Assembly: GCA_027924585.1 (NCBI GenBank)
Contig: BSBM01000299.1
Location: 32,154,501-32,218,500 of the forward strand
Length of the DNA stretch: 64,000 bases
DNA from: Larix kaempferi
Lineage: Eukaryota; Streptophyta; Pinopsida; Pinales; Pinaceae
Direction of reading: 5' to 3'
This document shows positions 59,801 through 64,000 of this stretch, one piece after another. Both the position numbers and the translations under genes were made by a program. Each line of letters begins with the position of its first letter. Positions within the stretch are counted from its first letter, which is position 1. Under the pieces are notes generated by a model. That model was not told the origin of the DNA and did not search any database. It saw only the letters and a list, made by a program, of their open reading frames with translations.

Positions 59801-60789
59801 CTTATAGGATATGAGACTATAGGATATGTTAGATATTAGGCTTAGGTTGTGATGCTAATTACTACATATAGAACTGTAGTGTATTAATGTTAGCTATTCT
59901 TGTTTCGTTCAAACATTTCATTAATGAACAAACAATTATTTCTCTTTGATATTAAAACTATAATATATGAGTTGTAATTGCATTTAATATTCAAGGCACT
60001 AGCATATAGCAAAAGATATCGACTCTACTATTATTAGATAGTATAGCTTAGAATTGCACTTTCATACTTAAGGTTTGTAATTATAGTTGGATCAAACCTT
60101 TTCCGTTAGATCAATACAAATAACTAATACAAATGGTACTTATAACCAGAAGTTAGATCTAGAACTACAAAATAGTATTAACACCTAACTTGGAGGTGTC
60201 ATCACTTATGATAGGTACTTAGAAATCTAGTATATCTGTTTAGACGCAAGAATTAAGTTTTACAACTTAGAAGTCAAATGATGTTTCACATTTTCCACAG
60301 AACGTATGAAAGTAAACGATCTTAAATAGATGTAATTTTTTATTGAAGAATAACTGGGAAATACACATAAACATTCCTAAACGCTTGACCTAGATTGGAT
60401 CTCACCCAGAAATACTTCAATATTTTACAAGTGGAAGGCTAACTTAAACTTAATATAGGTTTCTTTTTCTTTAGAAGCATCATTATTACCTACGATCTGC
60501 AACAGAGGTTCAAATTCTTTGGCTACATAGATAAGTAAGCCTCGGGGTTCCCCATAGGACCCCTTCATCATCAAGAAAGAAAGTAAACAGTTAGCACATA
60601 TAAATAAGAAAGTATCATAAAACAAAGTATCGACGTAAAACAGTTCTCAGAATTTAGAAGTAGTATTATCAATATTAATGCAACTAGCTAGGTAGATTAA
60701 ATTTTAGTATACTTCTGCATATCATTTATAGCATTAAATGTACCTTAGAATTTTTTTTTTAATTTTTGTGAATTTTTGAGGATGTCACA
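56815..60789 (+). mobile_element. LTR shared by elements B and C (3975 bp)
   Basis: It starts TGTAACATACCCC after the purine tract of B, ends GAGGATGTCACA, and is followed directly by the PBS and gag of C. It is therefore both the 3' LTR of B and the 5' LTR of C, with no target duplication on either side. The palindrome is at 56892-56907, with an eroded conserved box at 60514-60566. Compared with the LTR at 29691 it lacks roughly 90-110 bp near 57034 and has many scattered substitutions, so the tandem is old. Confidence 0.93.
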
Positions 60790-60791
60790 TG

Positions 60792-60803
60792 TGGTATCAG
60801 AGC
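60792..60803 (+). other. Primer binding site, element C
   Basis: TGGTATCAGAGC, two bases after the shared LTR end. Confidence 0.92.
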
Positions 60804-60918
60804 GTGGTTCAAACTCTAGGCCTTAAATAGGCTCACGCACGCAAAACATAAAATCTAGTTAATAACTTTTATTTAATTTTTTTTTTGTATAGAACAACTT
60901 GATGTTTAATTTGCAAGT

Positions 60919-63900
60919 ATGGACATACCGGAGGAATCAGCAGAAGACGGATCTCCTCATAATGAACGTAATAATAACAAACAGGAAAATATTAATGAAG
61001 AAATCTACCTAGAACTTAATGATCAATCATCTCAATTATTACGTACTGTTAAGGATTTGAAATCTTAAAAAAAAGTATTAAGGAAAAAAACAAAAGGATT
61101 TTAAGAGCACAAGCGGAATTAAATCAGATTTTATTGGATAAGTACCATCAAGATGAAAAATATAAGATAACAAAAGTAAAAACTGAATCTGGAACAATGT
61201 CCTACAAACACAGAGATAAGAAAGCTAAATACTATAAAACTGAAAGTAACTCTTCTTCTTCTTCTGAATCTAATGACAAAATTTATCGCAGAAAATATAA
61301 TTCTGATCACGACAATAGTGACAGTGACTGTGGTCCTAAGAAAAGACGTAAAAATTATGAACAAATTTCAGGAGAGTTTAAAAAGATAAAACCTCCAACT
61401 TTTAATGGCGAAAATGAAAAGGGAGAGGCAGCTGAAGCATGGTTTTACGGAAAGAATAAGTATTTTTAGATTTATAACTACTCATCACAATTAAAAGCTA
61501 AGATGGCCATATACAATCTGATTGGAAGGGCAGACATTTGGTGGCAAGATGTCAAAAGAGTTAAAAATCTTAAGGACAAAGACATAAAATGGAGTACATT
61601 TAAGAACATGTTTAAGAAAAAGTTTTTATCCGAATAGTACTACGAAGATAAGTCAAAAGAATTTTATGATTTAAAGATGGGTTCAATGACCATGAAGGAG
61701 TTATGTAGCAAATTTCTCAGCTTGTTAAGGTATGTACCTTAGCTAGCTGAAGAAAAACCTAAGATACAAATATTTCTAAGATGTTTACCCTTCCACATAA
61801 AGGACATAATTGAGTACGATAACCCTTCAACTCTTGAAAAATCCATGAGGAAGGCTAATTTTTGTTTTGAACAGAACAAGAGAAGAGAAGGTGTATAGAG
61901 TTGGAGAAGTAATAAGTCTAGTAATTTTGAGCATAAAAAAAAAAAAAATCAGAATTATGGAAGTTTTAAGAAAAATTTTAATAACAGAAATTTTCAGAAT
62001 CATAATAATTACAGAGGTAATGCACCATAGAATTTTACTGTTGCAAGGAATGTGCCTAATAATAATAAAAACACTAATAATAATAACAACAGTAGAAATG
62101 CTGAAGAGAAGCCACCTTTGAAGTACTGTGGTGGACCCCATACTAGAGCTCAATGTCCACGCAACAGAAAGACAGTCAACAACATTCACACCATACAAAA
62201 AAAACCAACAGTTGGTGATGTAGCAAGAGAAATGCCCAAGATAAATGCAGCTCTGGAAAATCGACAAGCAGACCATCAAACTTCTATGGTCGAGATCAAA
62301 GGTATGATACAAAACAAATCTATTTCAATTTTAATAGATCTAGGTGCAAGTTTGAGTTACATTTCACCTAATTTAGTGAAAATTTGCAAGTTAAAGATAG
62401 AAAATTTTGATAATTCATGGTTAGTTCAGCTAGCAAGAGGCACTAAAAGAAAAGTTACAGAATTTGTCAAAAGTTGTGACTTACTTATGAGTCAGCTGAA
62501 AACGCAAGTTAATTTAAATGTTTTTCCATTAGGGTCATATGATGTGTTAATTGGCATGGACTGGGTTGAACAGCATAGAGTAGTACTTAAATGTTATAAA
62601 AAAAAATTTAATTGTTTGAATAATGAAGGTAATACTGAAACAGTAAAAGGAACTCCTAGGAAAAGATCTGTAAGGAAAATTTATGTTTTGCAAGTAAAGA
62701 GAGTTGTAAGAAAGGGCTGTAAAATGTTTGTTGTGAATGTTATTAATGATGAATTTTCATCTAAAGAAGATAAGATAAAACTGGAAGATATACCCATCCT
62801 TAGTGACTTTTCTAATGTATTCCCGGAAGAAATTCCAGGACTACCCCCGAAAAGGGAACTTGATTTCACCATTGAGTTAGTACCGGGTGCGGTACCAAAC
62901 TCAAAGGCTCCCTATAGAATGAATATTCTGGAGTTAAATCAATTAAAATCTCAAATGGAAGAATTAATAGATAAGAACTACATAAGTCCAAGTGTGTCTC
63001 CTTGGGGAGCACCAATTATCTTTGTTAAAAAGAATGACGGTACTTTGTGACTGTGCATAGATTAACGCCAACTTAATAAAATGATAATTAAAAATTGATA
63101 TCCCTTGCCCCGCATTGACGATCTATTTGATCAGGTACGTGGAACAGAGATATTCACTAAAATTGATTTAAGGTCTGGATATCATCAAGTTAGAATAAAT
63201 GATGAATACATATTTAAAACTGCTTTCAAAACTCGTTATGGACATTACGAGTTCGTAGTTATTCCTTTTGGGATAACTAACGCACCGGTAGTCTTCATGT
63301 GTTTAATGAATAATGTTCTGCATAAGTACCTGGATAAGTTTGTAATTGTGTTCATTGATGATAGTCTAATTTACTAAAAACTAAAGAAGAGCACGATGAA
63401 CACTTAAGAATAATTCGGCAGGTTTTAAGGGAACATCAGCTTTATGCTAAGTTCAGTAAATGTGACTTTTATAAAGATAAAATACAGTACTTAGGTCACA
63501 TAATATCTAAAGACGGAATTTCTGTCGACCTAGATAAAATAAGAGCAATTAACAAGTGGCCTGTCCCTAAAGATGTAACTGACGTACGGTCATTTATGGG
63601 AATAATATGTTACTACAGAAAGTTTATTGAAGGATTATCTAGAATTGCAAATCCCATAACTTCTTTGTAGAAGAAAGGGAAGAAATTCATCTGGGATAAA
63701 AAATGTGAAGAAAGTTTTAAGAAGTTAAAAGAGTTATTAACAACAGCACCTATATTAAAAATTGTTCATCCTAATAAAGACTTCGTTGTATGCACTGATG
63801 CATGTAACGATGGACTTGGAGGGTTCTTAACTCAAGAAGAGCATGCTATTGCTTTCAAGTCTAGAAAGTTAAAAATCCACGAAAAGAACTACGTAACTTA

Positions 63901-64000
63901 TGATCTAGAGTTGAGAGCCGTGATACATGCTCTAAAAATGTGGCACCATCACTTGATTGGAAGAAAGTTTACACTAATGACATATAATAACGGTTTAAAA
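60919..64000 (+). pseudogene. Element C gag-pol (Gag to RNase H), decayed, runs off the window
   Basis: The ATG at 60919 opens a Gag very like that of B. Breaks include a TAA and shift near 61066-61090, TAGs at 61467 and 61636, a stop near 61741, an open stretch from 62052 to 63050 (protease to reverse transcriptase), TGA at 63048, a one-base loss near 63375 in the TACTCAAAAAC motif, and a TAG near 63668. A 6-base deletion removes the first Cys of the zinc knuckle (KYCGGPHTRAQC). Protease has LIDLGASLSYIS where A and B have LIDPGA. RNase H keeps CTDACNDGLGG but the third acidic position reads Tyr (LMTYNNG). The stops at 61636 and 63048 match those of B at 34624 and 36025. Confidence 0.92.

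Overview
The window looks like intergenic nuclear DNA from a seed plant with a large, repeat-rich genome. It is AT-rich and has no intact host gene. Most of it is nested LTR retrotransposons of the Ty3/gypsy chromovirus type, probably the Tekay/Del lineage judging by the integrase C-terminus and chromodomain wording. They have unusually long LTRs (about 4.0-4.5 kb) and tRNA-iMet-type primer binding sites. The species cannot be fixed from the sequence alone.

Layout. 1-727 is the 3' end of an LTR that sits in an old Ty1/copia copy, whose RNase H tail is at 840-1241 on the minus strand. 1577-1700 is an inverted pair of dinucleotide microsatellites. About 1997-2540 is a 43-bp minisatellite. Element A occupies 2566-20628 with an ACAAG target duplication at both ends. 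It consists of 5' LTR 2566-6928, decayed gag-pol 7074-11768, and a 3' LTR from 11808 that is split by a solo LTR of another family (14265-18726, target duplication CCTTG). 20634-29685 is the only sizeable stretch outside the large elements. It holds an LTR-like end, a roughly 190-bp tandem array (22050-23460), a pseudogene with a 21-residue coding repeat (23667-25135), AT-rich DNA, and a broken minus-strand ORF (29042-29690) of unknown family.

From 29691 to the window end is a tandem of full-size elements in the order LTR, internal B, LTR, internal C, with the middle LTR (56815-60789) shared by both internals. Internal B is split in its reverse transcriptase region by an 18.2-kb insertion (36479-54640, target duplication GGTCA). 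That insertion is itself a tandem of a non-coding, LARD-like element: three LTRs of about 4.14 kb alternate with two identical-length 2871-bp internal domains. The copies differ by only about a dozen bases per LTR, so this insertion is young, while A, B and C are old and full of stops.

How the parts relate. Elements A, B and C once encoded Gag, protease, reverse transcriptase, RNase H and integrase with a chromodomain. None can do so now. The LARD-like element and the related solo LTR have the signals needed for mobilisation (PBS, purine tract, LTR ends) but no enzymes, so any movement needed proteins supplied in trans. Two independent tandems that share LTRs, one nested in the other, and small conserved hairpins inside the LTRs are the most interesting structures here.
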